Below are positions 1 to 8,792 of a stretch of 64,000 nucleotides of DNA, one piece after another. Source of the DNA: JAJXWB01 sp046349085 (lineage in GTDB: Bacteria > Pseudomonadota > Alphaproteobacteria > Rhizobiales > Beijerinckiaceae). The position numbers and the translations under genes are program-made. The stretch covers positions 744,001 to 808,000 of the forward strand of contig JAXMDA010000001.1 in NCBI GenBank assembly GCA_046349085.1, written 5' to 3'. The notes beneath the pieces were generated by a model, which was given only the letters and a program-made list of their open reading frames with translations, searched no databases and was not told the origin of the DNA. Position 1 is the first letter of the stretch, and each line of letters opens with the position of its first letter.

Positions 1-1059
1 AAGCTCGCGACTGAAGAAATCAACAAGGCCGGCGGCGTGCTCGGCAAGCAGATCCAACTGATCGAACGCGACGACGAAGCCAAGAACGAACTCGGCGTGC
101 AGATTGCGCAGGAGCTCATCAACAAGGAGCAGGTCGTCGCCACCGTCGGCTACATCAACACCGGCGTCGCGCTCGCCTCGCAGCGCTTCTACCAGGAAGC
201 CGAAATTCCGGTCATCAACAACGTGGCCACCGGTTCGGTCATCTCGCAGCAGTTCAAGCCGCCGGAGCACAAGTCCAACTATATCTTCCGCACCTCGGCC
301 AACGACACGATCCAGTCGGGGATGATCGCCAACGAAGCGATCAAGCGCCAGGGCTTCAAGAAGCCGGCGATCCTGGCGGACTCGACGAATTACGGCCAGC
401 TCGGCAAGGACGATCTCGTCAAGACGCTTGCCGGCATGAGCGTCACGCCGGTGGCGACCGAAAAATTCAACATCGGCGACACCGACATGACCGCGCAGGT
501 TCTGCGCGCCAAGGAAGCCGGCGCCGACGTGATCCTCACCTACGCGATCGGTCCGGAACTGGCGCAGATCGCCAACGCCATGGCGAAGCTCGGCTGGAAA
601 GTGCCGCTGATCGGCTCCTGGACGCTGTCGATGGCCAGCTACATCGACACGTCCGGCGCCAACGGCGACGGCGCGATCATGCCGCAGACCTTCATTCAGT
701 TGCCGACGACGCCCAAGCGCAAGGCGTTCATCGAGGCCTACCAGAAGAAGTACAACATCGACCGCATGCCCTCGCCGGTGTCCGCCGCGCAGGGCTACGA
801 CTCGGTGTATCTGCTCGCCGCCGCCATCAAGCAGGCGGGTTCGACCGACGGCCGCAAGGTCCGCGAGGCGCTCGAGAATCTCAACGAGAAGATCGAGGGC
901 GTGGTCACGATCTACGACAAGCCCTTCAGCGCCACCGACCATGAAGCGATCACGGCGAACATTCCCGTGATGGGCCTCGTCAAGGGCGGCCGGGTCGTGC
1001 CTGCGCATCCGGAGGATCTGGAAGGCGACAAGGCGATGCGCATCAAGCCGAAGGGCTGA
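1..1059 (+). CDS. Branched-chain amino acid-type ABC transporter substrate-binding protein, 5' truncated
   Basis: The reading frame is already open at base 1 and reads KLATEEINKAGGVLGKQ, the region following the signal peptide in periplasmic Leu/Ile/Val-type binding proteins (Peripla_BP_6 fold). The true start and signal peptide lie outside the window; the GTG at 37 is an internal codon. 352 residues are visible, ending at TGA 1057-1059. The protein should bind a small ligand in the periplasm and deliver it to the permease encoded just downstream. The gene opens a liv-type operon (binding protein, LivH, LivM-LivG, LivF). Ligand identity cannot be told from sequence; homologues carry amino acids, amides, urea or aromatic acids. 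Confidence 0.93.
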   Translation, partial: KLATEEINKAGGVLGKQIQLIERDDEAKNELGVQIAQELINKEQVVATVGYINTGVALASQRFYQEAEIPVINNVATGSVISQQFKPPEHKSNYIFRTSANDTIQSGMIANEAIKRQGFKKPAILADSTNYGQLGKDDLVKTLAGMSVTPVATEKFNIGDTDMTAQVLRAKEAGADVILTYAIGPELAQIANAMAKLGWKVPLIGSWTLSMASYIDTSGANGDGAIMPQTFIQLPTTPKRKAFIEAYQKKYNIDRMPSPVSAAQGYDSVYLLAAAIKQAGSTDGRKVREALENLNEKIEGVVTIYDKPFSATDHEAITANIPVMGLVKGGRVVPAHPEDLEGDKAMRIKPKG

Positions 1060-1103
1060 TCCGAAACGTTTCCCGGGGCGGACAAGGCCCCCGGTCTCAC
1101 TCG

Positions 1104-1131
1104 AACGCCGCGCCCTCGGGGGCGCGGCGTT
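1104..1131 (+). terminator. Stable intergenic hairpin between binding-protein and permease genes
   Basis: A perfect 12-bp stem (AACGCCGCGCCC, 1104-1115, with GGGCGCGGCGTT, 1120-1131) encloses the 4-base loop TCGG. It lies 45 bases after the binding-protein stop and 20 bases before livH. Only a short T run follows, so it is more likely an attenuator or a 3' mRNA stabiliser that lets the binding protein be made in excess of the membrane parts than a full terminator. Confidence 0.65.
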
Positions 1132-1151
1132 TCCACGCGAGCGCGCCTGCC

Positions 1152-2051
1152 ATGAATATCTTCGCCCAACTCATCGTCAGCGGCGTTTCCGTCGGCATGA
1201 TCTATGCGGTCATCGCTTTCGGCTACCAACTGACCTTCGCGACCTCCAAGACGCTGAATTTCGGACAGGGCGAAGCCCTGATGCTCGGCGCGCTGGTCGG
1301 TCTCACGACAATCAATTTTCTGATCGGCCAGTCGATCGGCACGTTCTGGGCCTATCTGCTGATGCTGCCGGTCGTCTTCGTCTTCGGCCTCGCGCAGGGC
1401 GCCTTCGTCGAGTGGCTCGGCGTGCGGCAGGCGATCAAGATCAAGTCGGAAGCCGGCTGGATCATGGCCACCATCGCGCTCGGCATCATCTTCAAGAATC
1501 TCGCGGAAAACATCTGGGGCCGCGACCCCCTGAAATTCCCCTCGCCGCTGCCGGAGGCCGCGCTGCAGATCGGGCCCGTGCGCATCCAGCCGATGGAAAT
1601 CGCCATTGTCGCGGGCGCGCTCGCGCTGATGGCCGCCGTCGAAATCTTCAACCGCCGGTCGATCTTCGGCAAGGCGGTGGTGGCGACCGCCAACGACCGC
1701 GACGCCGCCGGCCTGATGGGCGTCAACACCTCGCTCGTCATCACCTTCTCTTATGCGCTTTCCTCGCTCTCGGCGGCGTTTGCCGGCGTTCTGGTCGCGC
1801 CGGTGACGCTGACCGGCGCCGCCATGGGCGCAGTGCTCGGGCTCAAGGCTTTCGCGGTCGCGATCATCGGCGGCCTGTCGTCGGGCGTCGGCGCGATCGT
1901 CGGCGGGCTTATCCTCGGCATCGTCGAGACGCTGACCGGCTTCTACATTTCGACCGGGTACAAGGACGTGCCGGGCCTCGTTCTTCTGCTGCTCGTGCTG
2001 TCGTTCAAACCGTCCGGCCTGTTCGGCGTCGCCACGATCAAGAAGGTCTGA
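1152..2051 (+). CDS. livH: Branched-chain amino acid-type ABC transporter permease, LivH family
   Basis: The 299-residue protein is highly hydrophobic, with about eight predicted membrane segments, and has the LivH-type N terminus (QLIVSGVSVGMIYAVIAFG) and the conserved internal GLKAFAVAIIGGLSSGVGAI stretch found in BPD_transp_2 permeases. It forms one half of the inner-membrane channel, pairing with the LivM part of the next gene. The ATG at 1152 gives a start typical of the family. The stop (2049-2051) lies 4 bases before the next start, so the two genes are surely cotranscribed. Substrate is not determinable. Confidence 0.94.
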   Translation: MNIFAQLIVSGVSVGMIYAVIAFGYQLTFATSKTLNFGQGEALMLGALVGLTTINFLIGQSIGTFWAYLLMLPVVFVFGLAQGAFVEWLGVRQAIKIKSEAGWIMATIALGIIFKNLAENIWGRDPLKFPSPLPEAALQIGPVRIQPMEIAIVAGALALMAAVEIFNRRSIFGKAVVATANDRDAAGLMGVNTSLVITFSYALSSLSAAFAGVLVAPVTLTGAAMGAVLGLKAFAVAIIGGLSSGVGAIVGGLILGIVETLTGFYISTGYKDVPGLVLLLLVLSFKPSGLFGVATIKKV

Positions 2052-2055
2052 GCCG

Positions 2056-4038
2056 ATGCGCAAGATCCTTCCCCTGCTGGCCGCCGTCGTCGCCGTCCTC
2101 GTCATTCCTTTCGTCGTCTCGAGTCCTTACTACCTGCATCTCCTGCAGACGATCGCCATCTTCGCCATCGTCGTGCTCGGGCTCGACATCGTGTTCGGCT
2201 ACACCGGCGAGGTCTCGATCGGCCACGCGGCGCTGTTTGGCATCGGCTCCTATACGGCCGGCGTCCTGTCGATGCATTTCAACGTCGGCTTCTGGCCCTC
2301 TCTGGTCGCGGCGCCCATTGTCACGGCCGCCTTCGGCGCGCTGCTCGCGCTGCCGGCGCTGCGCGTCACCGGCCCCTATCTCGCCATGGTGACGCTGGCC
2401 TTCGGCACCATCGTGCAGATCCTCATCAACGAAATCGTGCCGCTGACCAACGGGCCGCTCGGCGTCAAGTTCTCGACGCCGGCGCTGTTCGACTGGCGCG
2501 ACTATTCCAACGTGCTGCCCTTCCTCGACATGTCGGCGAAGCGCATGAAGGAGTCGCAGTTCTTCATTCTCTCCGGCATTGCGCTCGTCGGCGTGATCGT
2601 GATCATCAACCGCATCCTCGCCTCCCGCTTCGGCCGCGCCTTCGAGGCGCTGCGCGACAGCCCGATCGCCTGCGACTGCATGGGCGTATCGGTCTATCGC
2701 CACAAGGTGATCGCCTTCGTGACGAGCGCGGCCTTCGCGGGCTTTGCGGGCGTATTCTTCGCCTATTCCGAGCAATATATCGCGCCGAACAATTTCTCGT
2801 TCGAACTGTCAGTGCTCTTCCTGCTCGCGGTGACCATGGGCGGCCGCAAGTCGCGGCTCGGTCCGCTGATCGGCGCGGCGATCATCGTCTACCTGCCGAA
2901 CCTGCTCGCCGACATCAACCTGTTCCGCATCGTCGCCGGCGTCATCGCGGCGGTGGCGGTGCTCGCGGGCGGCGCCTCGGCGATCCGCAATCCGGAAAGC
3001 CGGTCGCGGGTGGTCACGCCCGTCCTGCTGTGCGTCGCCTTTTTCATCTTCTCGCTGTTCCTGCAGAAGATCACGGACTTCAAGCTGACGCTGTTCGGCA
3101 TGATGATCCTGTTCGTCGTCTATTATCTGCCGGACGGCATCGTCGGCTTCCTGAAGCAGATTTTCGCGCAGGCCATGCCCGGCATGTTCGGCCGCGCGCA
3201 GATGTCGACCAAAGGCGGCGCGGAAAGCGACGCTTTCGTCGCCGCGCCCGTCGTCGCCAAGGATCGTCCGCTGCTCGACGTCGGCCGCGTCGTCATGCAA
3301 TTCGGCGGCCTGAAGGCGCTCGGCGGCGTCGACCTTTCGGTCAAGCCCGGCACGATCCACGGCCTGATCGGCCCGAACGGCTCGGGCAAGAGCACGATGA
3401 TGAACGTGCTGACGGGTATCTACACGCCGACCGCAGGCGAGGTGAAGTTCGAGAGCCACAGTCTGGCGGGTCTCAATTCGCCGCAGATCGCCGCGCTCGG
3501 CGTCGCGCGCACCTTCCAGAACGTGCAATTGTTCGGCGAGCTCACGCTGACCGAGAACGTACTGGTCGGCCTGCAGCACGCCTACCGCTCCGGCATTTTC
3601 GAGATCGCGCTGGGGCTGCCCCGCGCCAGGGCCGACGAGGCGGTTGCGCGAAAGCGCGCCGCCGCCATTCTCGACTTCGTCGGACTTGCGAGCCTCGCCA
3701 ACGAAGAGGCGCGCAACCTGCCCTACGGCAAGCAACGCCTGCTGGAGATCGGTCGCGCGCTCGCGCTCGATCCGAAGCTGCTGCTGCTCGACGAGCCGGC
3801 GGCAGGCCTCACGGCGCCCGACATCAAGGAGTTGATGAGCATCATCCGCAAGATCCGCGACCACGGCATCACGATCATCCTGATCGAACATCACATGGAC
3901 GTCGTGATGAGCGTCTGCGACACGATCACCGTTCTCGACTTCGGGGAGAAGATCGCAGAAGGAAAGGCCGCCGAGGTGCAGGCCAATCCACGCGTGATCG
4001 AAGCCTATCTCGGCGGCGCGGCCGCGACCGCAGTCTGA
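2056..4038 (+). CDS. Fused LivM permease and LivG ATPase of the ABC importer
   Basis: One 660-residue frame joins two subunits that are often separate. Residues about 1-375 are a LivM-type permease with many membrane helices and the motif GYTGEVSIGHAALFGIGSY. Residues about 400-655 are a LivG-type ATPase with Walker A GPNGSGKST at 439-447, the signature-like NLPYGKQRLLEIGRALA near 554-570 and Walker B LLLLDEP ending at 581. The linker (roughly 376-400) is polar. The fusion fixes a 1:1 permease-to-ATPase ratio. The frame is continuous with no sign of a sequencing error. It is followed 10 bases later by livF, the second ATPase. Fusions of this type are known in alphaproteobacteria. Confidence 0.93.
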   Translation: MRKILPLLAAVVAVLVIPFVVSSPYYLHLLQTIAIFAIVVLGLDIVFGYTGEVSIGHAALFGIGSYTAGVLSMHFNVGFWPSLVAAPIVTAAFGALLALPALRVTGPYLAMVTLAFGTIVQILINEIVPLTNGPLGVKFSTPALFDWRDYSNVLPFLDMSAKRMKESQFFILSGIALVGVIVIINRILASRFGRAFEALRDSPIACDCMGVSVYRHKVIAFVTSAAFAGFAGVFFAYSEQYIAPNNFSFELSVLFLLAVTMGGRKSRLGPLIGAAIIVYLPNLLADINLFRIVAGVIAAVAVLAGGASAIRNPESRSRVVTPVLLCVAFFIFSLFLQKITDFKLTLFGMMILFVVYYLPDGIVGFLKQIFAQAMPGMFGRAQMSTKGGAESDAFVAAPVVAKDRPLLDVGRVVMQFGGLKALGGVDLSVKPGTIHGLIGPNGSGKSTMMNVLTGIYTPTAGEVKFESHSLAGLNSPQIAALGVARTFQNVQLFGELTLTENVLVGLQHAYRSGIFEIALGLPRARADEAVARKRAAAILDFVGLASLANEEARNLPYGKQRLLEIGRALALDPKLLLLDEPAAGLTAPDIKELMSIIRKIRDHGITIILIEHHMDVVMSVCDTITVLDFGEKIAEGKAAEVQANPRVIEAYLGGAAATAV

Positions 4039-4048
4039 GGAGCCGACG

Positions 4049-4771
<723 letters not shown>

Positions 4772-4803
4772 GACTGAAGGAAGAAACGCCCCGCCGACGC
4801 GCC

Positions 4804-4832
4804 ATTGTCTGGACAATCTCGAACATTAGATA
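4804..4832 (+). promoter_or_regulatory. Candidate promoter with palindromic -35 ahead of the L,D-transpeptidase gene
   Basis: A perfect inverted repeat ATTGTC-TG-GACAAT spans 4804-4817. It contains a -35-like TTGTCT (4805-4810), followed after 16 bases by a -10-like TAGATA (4827-4832), about 45 bases upstream of the ATG at 4877. This looks like a promoter whose -35 overlaps an operator. No transcript data are available. Confidence 0.4.
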
Positions 4833-4876
4833 GAAATTCGGTCGACCAACGACAGCTCGTGTAGCGGAGTGGAGCA

Positions 4877-5671
4877 ATGTCGTGGAATTCTGTCTGGCGG
4901 CTTGCCGCCTCATCGTTTGTGCTCGGCTTGGCGTTTCCCGCGGCCGCGCATGCGCAGGGCATGCCGACGCCGTGGCCTTCTCAATCCTATTACGGCGCGC
5001 GAGCTGCGCCGGATTACGACGCCGATGACGACTACGACTACCGCCGGCCGATGACGCGGCCGCGCGGCGGCGTGCAGACCGAGAGGGATTTCGACGACGA
5101 TACGGGCGGGCGGCCGAGACAACTCGGCCCCCAGCGCAGGTCCCTGAGGGCGGCCTTGCCGCCCGACGCCGACCCGGCCTATTCGACGGCCATCAATTAC
5201 GATGACGAGATCGACTGGAGAGACCAGACGCGCAACCTCGTCGGCGACCCGACGGGCCAGCCCGCCGGAACCATCACCGTCGATACCAGGAGCCGCAAAT
5301 TGTACCTGTCGCTCGCTGGCGGGCAGGCGATCGAATATGGCATTGGCGTCGGCCGGCAGGGCTTTGCATGGAAAGGCGCCGCGCATGTCGGCCGCAAGGC
5401 CTACTGGCCCGGCTGGACGCCGCCGCGCGAGATGCTGCTGCGCCGCCCCGATCTGCCGGCGCACATGGAGGGCGGCATCGAGAATCCGCTGGGGGCGCGC
5501 GCGCTCTATCTGTTCAAGGGCTCCAAGGACACTTTGTTCCGCATCCATGGCACGAACGAGCCGGAGACCATCGGGCAGGCGGTTTCCTCCGGCTGCATCC
5601 GGATGCTGAATTCCGACGTCGTGGACCTCTACCGACGCGTGCCGAAGGGCGCGCGTGTCGTCGTGCTCTGA
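4877..5671 (+). CDS. Secreted L,D-transpeptidase (YkuD domain)
   Basis: The 264-residue protein has an N-terminal signal peptide (about residues 1-26, ending AAHAQG), an acidic and Arg-rich, low-complexity segment to about 105, then a YkuD domain with the catalytic motif SSGCIRM; the nucleophile is Cys240, and the upstream RIHGTNEP carries the partner His. Such enzymes form 3-3 peptidoglycan cross-links or attach proteins to peptidoglycan in the periplasm. A monocistronic unit is likely: liv genes upstream have their own 3' end, and the formate dehydrogenase operon converges from the other strand 32 bases downstream. Which of the two activities applies cannot be read from sequence. Confidence 0.93.
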   Translation: MSWNSVWRLAASSFVLGLAFPAAAHAQGMPTPWPSQSYYGARAAPDYDADDDYDYRRPMTRPRGGVQTERDFDDDTGGRPRQLGPQRRSLRAALPPDADPAYSTAINYDDEIDWRDQTRNLVGDPTGQPAGTITVDTRSRKLYLSLAGGQAIEYGIGVGRQGFAWKGAAHVGRKAYWPGWTPPREMLLRRPDLPAHMEGGIENPLGARALYLFKGSKDTLFRIHGTNEPETIGQAVSSGCIRMLNSDVVDLYRRVPKGARVVVL

Positions 5672-5703
5672 CAAGCGGACCGACAGCGCAGCGCGACCTG
5701 CGC

Positions 5704-5922
5704 CTAGCCGGCTCGTATCGATTTCGACGCCGCGACGAGCAGCGGATCGCTGGTTCCGTCGCGTATTTCAGGCAGGTTCAGGAATTCGTCGCGCATCTTG
5801 CGCGTCCAGAACTTGTTGATGTGCTCCGCGATCGAACGCACGGCCTGGTCGTGCGGGTAGGGACGAAAGAAGCTCGCGATCTGCCCGGCCATCACGATCA
5901 GCTTTTTCGACTGTGCGCTCAT
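5704..5922 (-). CDS. fdsD: Formate dehydrogenase delta subunit
   Basis: The 72-residue product starting MSAQSKKLIVMAGQIASFF and carrying the segment HINKFWTRKMR matches the small FdsD family, a soluble assembly or stability factor found only with molybdenum/tungsten, NAD-dependent formate dehydrogenases. The start at 5922 is chosen because its ATG overlaps the fdsA stop (ATGA), giving translational coupling; the frame stays open further upstream only inside fdsA. In the well-described fdsGBACD arrangement fdsC (an FdhD sulfurtransferase) sits between fdsA and fdsD; here it is absent. Confidence 0.9.
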   Translation of the reverse strand: MSAQSKKLIVMAGQIASFFRPYPHDQAVRSIAEHINKFWTRKMRDEFLNLPEIRDGTSDPLLVAASKSIRAG

Positions 5923-8783
5923 TTCGCCGCGACCAGTTCCGACGCGCCGATACGGCGCAGGCTCACATCTTCTTCGGCATTGCGTTCCTGCCATGCCGAA
6001 TGCTGGTTCGTGCGGCGCACCTGCACCGCCGTCACCTTGTATTCCGGGCAATTGGTCGCCCAGTCGGAATTTTCCGTCGTCACGACGTTGGCGCCGGTGA
6101 GCGCGTGATGGAAGGTCGTATAGACGACGCCGGGCTGCACGCGATCCGTGATCTCGGCGCGTAGCGCTATCTCGCCCGTTCGACTTTCGAGCGACACGAG
6201 GTCGCCGGCGCGTACGCCCCGGTTTTCGGCGTCGAACGGATGTATCTCGAGCACGTCCTCGTCATGCCAGGCATTATTGGCGGTGCGCCGCGTCTGCGCG
6301 CCGACGTTGTATTGCGAGAGAATGCGGCCGGTCGTCAGCAGCAGTGGGAAACGCGGGCCGGCGCGTTCGTCGGTCGGCACATATTCCGTCAGCATGAAGC
6401 GGCCCTTGCCGCGCACGAAACGGTCGATGTGCATGAGCGGCGTGCCATTGGGCGCCGCGTCGTTGCAGGGCCATTGCACGGAGCCCATTTCGTCGAGCCG
6501 GGCGTAGCTCACGCCCTTGAAGCCCGGCGTCAGCCGCGCGATCTCGTCCATGATCTCGCCGGGACGCTGGTAACGCATGGGATAGCCGAGCGCTGCGCTG
6601 AGATCGCAGGTCGCCTGCCATTCCGCCTTGCCGCCCAGCGGCTGCATCACCTGTCGCACGCGGTTGATGCGGCGTTCCGCATTGGTGAACGTGCCGTCCT
6701 TCTCGAGAAACGACGCGCCGGGCAGGAAGACGTGCGCATATTTTGCCGTCTCGTTGAGAAACAGGTCCTGCACGACGACGCATTCCATCGCGGCAAGTCC
6801 CGCCGTCACGTGCTGCGTATCGGGGTCCGACTGGGCGATGTCCTCGCCCTGCACGTAAAGACCCTTGAAGGCGCCGTCGACGGCCTCGTCCAGCATGTTG
6901 GGAATGCGCAGGCCGGGCTCGCCGTCGAGCGTAACGCTCCAGAGGCGCTCGAACGTCTCGCGCGTCGCAGCGTCGGAGACGTGGCGATAGCCCGAGAATT
7001 CATGCGGGAAGGAGCCCATGTCGCACGAGCCCTGCACGTTGTTCTGGCCGCGCAGCGGGTTCACGCCGACGCCCTCGCGGCCGACATTGCCGGTCGCCAT
7101 GGCGAGATTGGCGATGGCCATGACAGCCGTGGACCCCTGGCTGTGCTCGGTCACGCCGAGGCCGTAGTAGATCGCGCCATTGCCGCCGGTCGCGTAGAGC
7201 CGGGCGGCGGCGCGCACGTCGGCGGCCCGAACGCCCGTATGTTTTTCGGTCGCCTCGGGCGAATTGTCGTCCTGCGCGACGAAGCGCGCCCAGGCGTCGA
7301 AGTCGGCGGGATCGCAGCGGTCCCGCACGAACGCCTCGTTTACGAGGCCTTCCGTGACGATGACATGCGCGAGCGCGTTGAGCAGCGCGACATTCGCGCC
7401 CGGCCGCAATTGCAGGTGGTGCGCGGCCTGAATGTGCGGCGCCTTGACCAGCTCGATGCGGCGCGGATCGGCGACGATGAGTTTCGCGCCGGCGCGCAGG
7501 CGCTTCTTCAGGCGCGATGCGAACACCGGGTGCGCGTCGGTCGGATTGGCGCCGATGACGACGACGACGTCGGATTTGTCGACGGACTTGAAGTCCTGCG
7601 TGCCGGCCGACGTTCCGAAGGTCTGCGACAGGCCGTAGCCGGTCGGCGAATGGCAGACGCGCGCGCAGGTGTCGACATTGTTATTGCCGAAGGCGGCGCG
7701 CACCAGCTTCTGCACGAGGAAGACCTCCTCGTTGGTGCAGCGCGAGGAAGTAATGGCGCCGACCGACTCGCGGCCGTACGCCGCCTGGATGCGCTTGAAC
7801 TCCGATGCCGCGCGCTGGATCGCCTCGTCCCACGATACTTCGCGCCAGGGGTCCGTGATCTTCGCGCGGACCATCGGCTTCGTGATGCGGTCCCTGTGGG
7901 TCGCATAGCCCCAGGCGAAGCGCCCCTTGACGCAGGAATGGCCTTCGTTGGCCGCGCCGTCCTTGTAGGGAACCATGCGCACGAGCCGGTCGCCCTGCAT
8001 CTCCGCCTTGAAGGAGCAGCCGACGCCGCAATAGGCGCAGGTCGTCACGATGGAGCGATCGGGTTGGCCGTGCGCGATCACGCTCTTTTCGATCAGCGTC
8101 GCCGTCGGGCAGGCCTGCACGCAGGCGCCGCACGAGACGCATTCCGATGAAAGAAAGTCAGTCGGTCCAGCCGCAACGCGCGAGTCGAAACCGCGGCCCG
8201 AGATCGTCAGCGCGAACGTGCCCTGCGTTTCCTCGCAGGCGCGCACGCAGCGGTTGCAGACGATGCATTTTGCAGGGTCGTAGGAAAAATAAGGATTCGT
8301 CTCGTCCTTGGCGTCGCCGAAGTGATTGTCTCCCGCATAGCCGTAGCGCACCTCGCGCAGGCCGACGGCGCCCGCCATGTCCTGCAGCTCGCAATCGCCG
8401 TTGGCGGCGCAGGTGAGGCAGTCCAGCGGGTGATCGGAGATGTAGAGCTCCATCACGCCGCGCCGCAGCTTGGCGAGACGGTCGGTCTGCGTGCGCACGA
8501 CCATGCCCGGCTCGGCGGGCGTGGTGCAGGAGGCCGGCGTCCCCTTGCGGCCTTCGATCTCGACAAGACAAAGCCGGCAGGAGCCGAAGGGTTCGAGAGA
8601 ATCCGTGGCGCAGAGCTTCGGAATCGTCGTGCCCGACATCATGGCGGCCGCCATGACCGAGGTCCCCTGGGGCACGCTCACCTCGACACCGTCGATGGTC
8701 AGCGAGACAAGGGTCTCGCTCGCCGGAATCGGCGTGCCGAAGTCGATCTCCCTGATGAGGCCCGCGGCTGGCGTCGGACGCAT
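5919..8783 (-). CDS. fdsA: NAD-dependent formate dehydrogenase, catalytic alpha subunit
   Basis: The 954-residue enzyme oxidises formate to CO2. In order it has a plant-type [2Fe-2S] domain (SLEPFGSCRLCLVEIEG), a NuoG-like His/Cys cluster motif (HPLDCLTCAANGDC), two ferredoxin-type clusters (CIVCNRCVRACEE and CVSCGACVQACP), the cluster next to the molybdopterin (CAYCGVGC), and the bis-MGD catalytic domain. The metal ligand is Cys377 followed by His378 in CARVCHSPT, so this is the cysteine, not selenocysteine, form. The C-terminal molydopterin-binding domain is complete. The start has a GGAGAC ribosome site 4 bases upstream and lies 9 bases after the fdsB stop. Electrons pass through FdsB and FdsG to NAD+. 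Confidence 0.97.
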   Translation of the reverse strand: MRPTPAAGLIREIDFGTPIPASETLVSLTIDGVEVSVPQGTSVMAAAMMSGTTIPKLCATDSLEPFGSCRLCLVEIEGRKGTPASCTTPAEPGMVVRTQTDRLAKLRRGVMELYISDHPLDCLTCAANGDCELQDMAGAVGLREVRYGYAGDNHFGDAKDETNPYFSYDPAKCIVCNRCVRACEETQGTFALTISGRGFDSRVAAGPTDFLSSECVSCGACVQACPTATLIEKSVIAHGQPDRSIVTTCAYCGVGCSFKAEMQGDRLVRMVPYKDGAANEGHSCVKGRFAWGYATHRDRITKPMVRAKITDPWREVSWDEAIQRAASEFKRIQAAYGRESVGAITSSRCTNEEVFLVQKLVRAAFGNNNVDTCARVCHSPTGYGLSQTFGTSAGTQDFKSVDKSDVVVVIGANPTDAHPVFASRLKKRLRAGAKLIVADPRRIELVKAPHIQAAHHLQLRPGANVALLNALAHVIVTEGLVNEAFVRDRCDPADFDAWARFVAQDDNSPEATEKHTGVRAADVRAAARLYATGGNGAIYYGLGVTEHSQGSTAVMAIANLAMATGNVGREGVGVNPLRGQNNVQGSCDMGSFPHEFSGYRHVSDAATRETFERLWSVTLDGEPGLRIPNMLDEAVDGAFKGLYVQGEDIAQSDPDTQHVTAGLAAMECVVVQDLFLNETAKYAHVFLPGASFLEKDGTFTNAERRINRVRQVMQPLGGKAEWQATCDLSAALGYPMRYQRPGEIMDEIARLTPGFKGVSYARLDEMGSVQWPCNDAAPNGTPLMHIDRFVRGKGRFMLTEYVPTDERAGPRFPLLLTTGRILSQYNVGAQTRRTANNAWHDEDVLEIHPFDAENRGVRAGDLVSLESRTGEIALRAEITDRVQPGVVYTTFHHALTGANVVTTENSDWATNCPEYKVTAVQVRRTNQHSAWQERNAEEDVSLRRIGASELVAAK

Positions 8784-8792
8784 TCTTGTCTC

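Noticed and set aside
7640..7660. Possible selenocysteine in FdsA
   Set aside because: The metal-ligand position is encoded by TGC (Cys377); there is no in-frame TGA.
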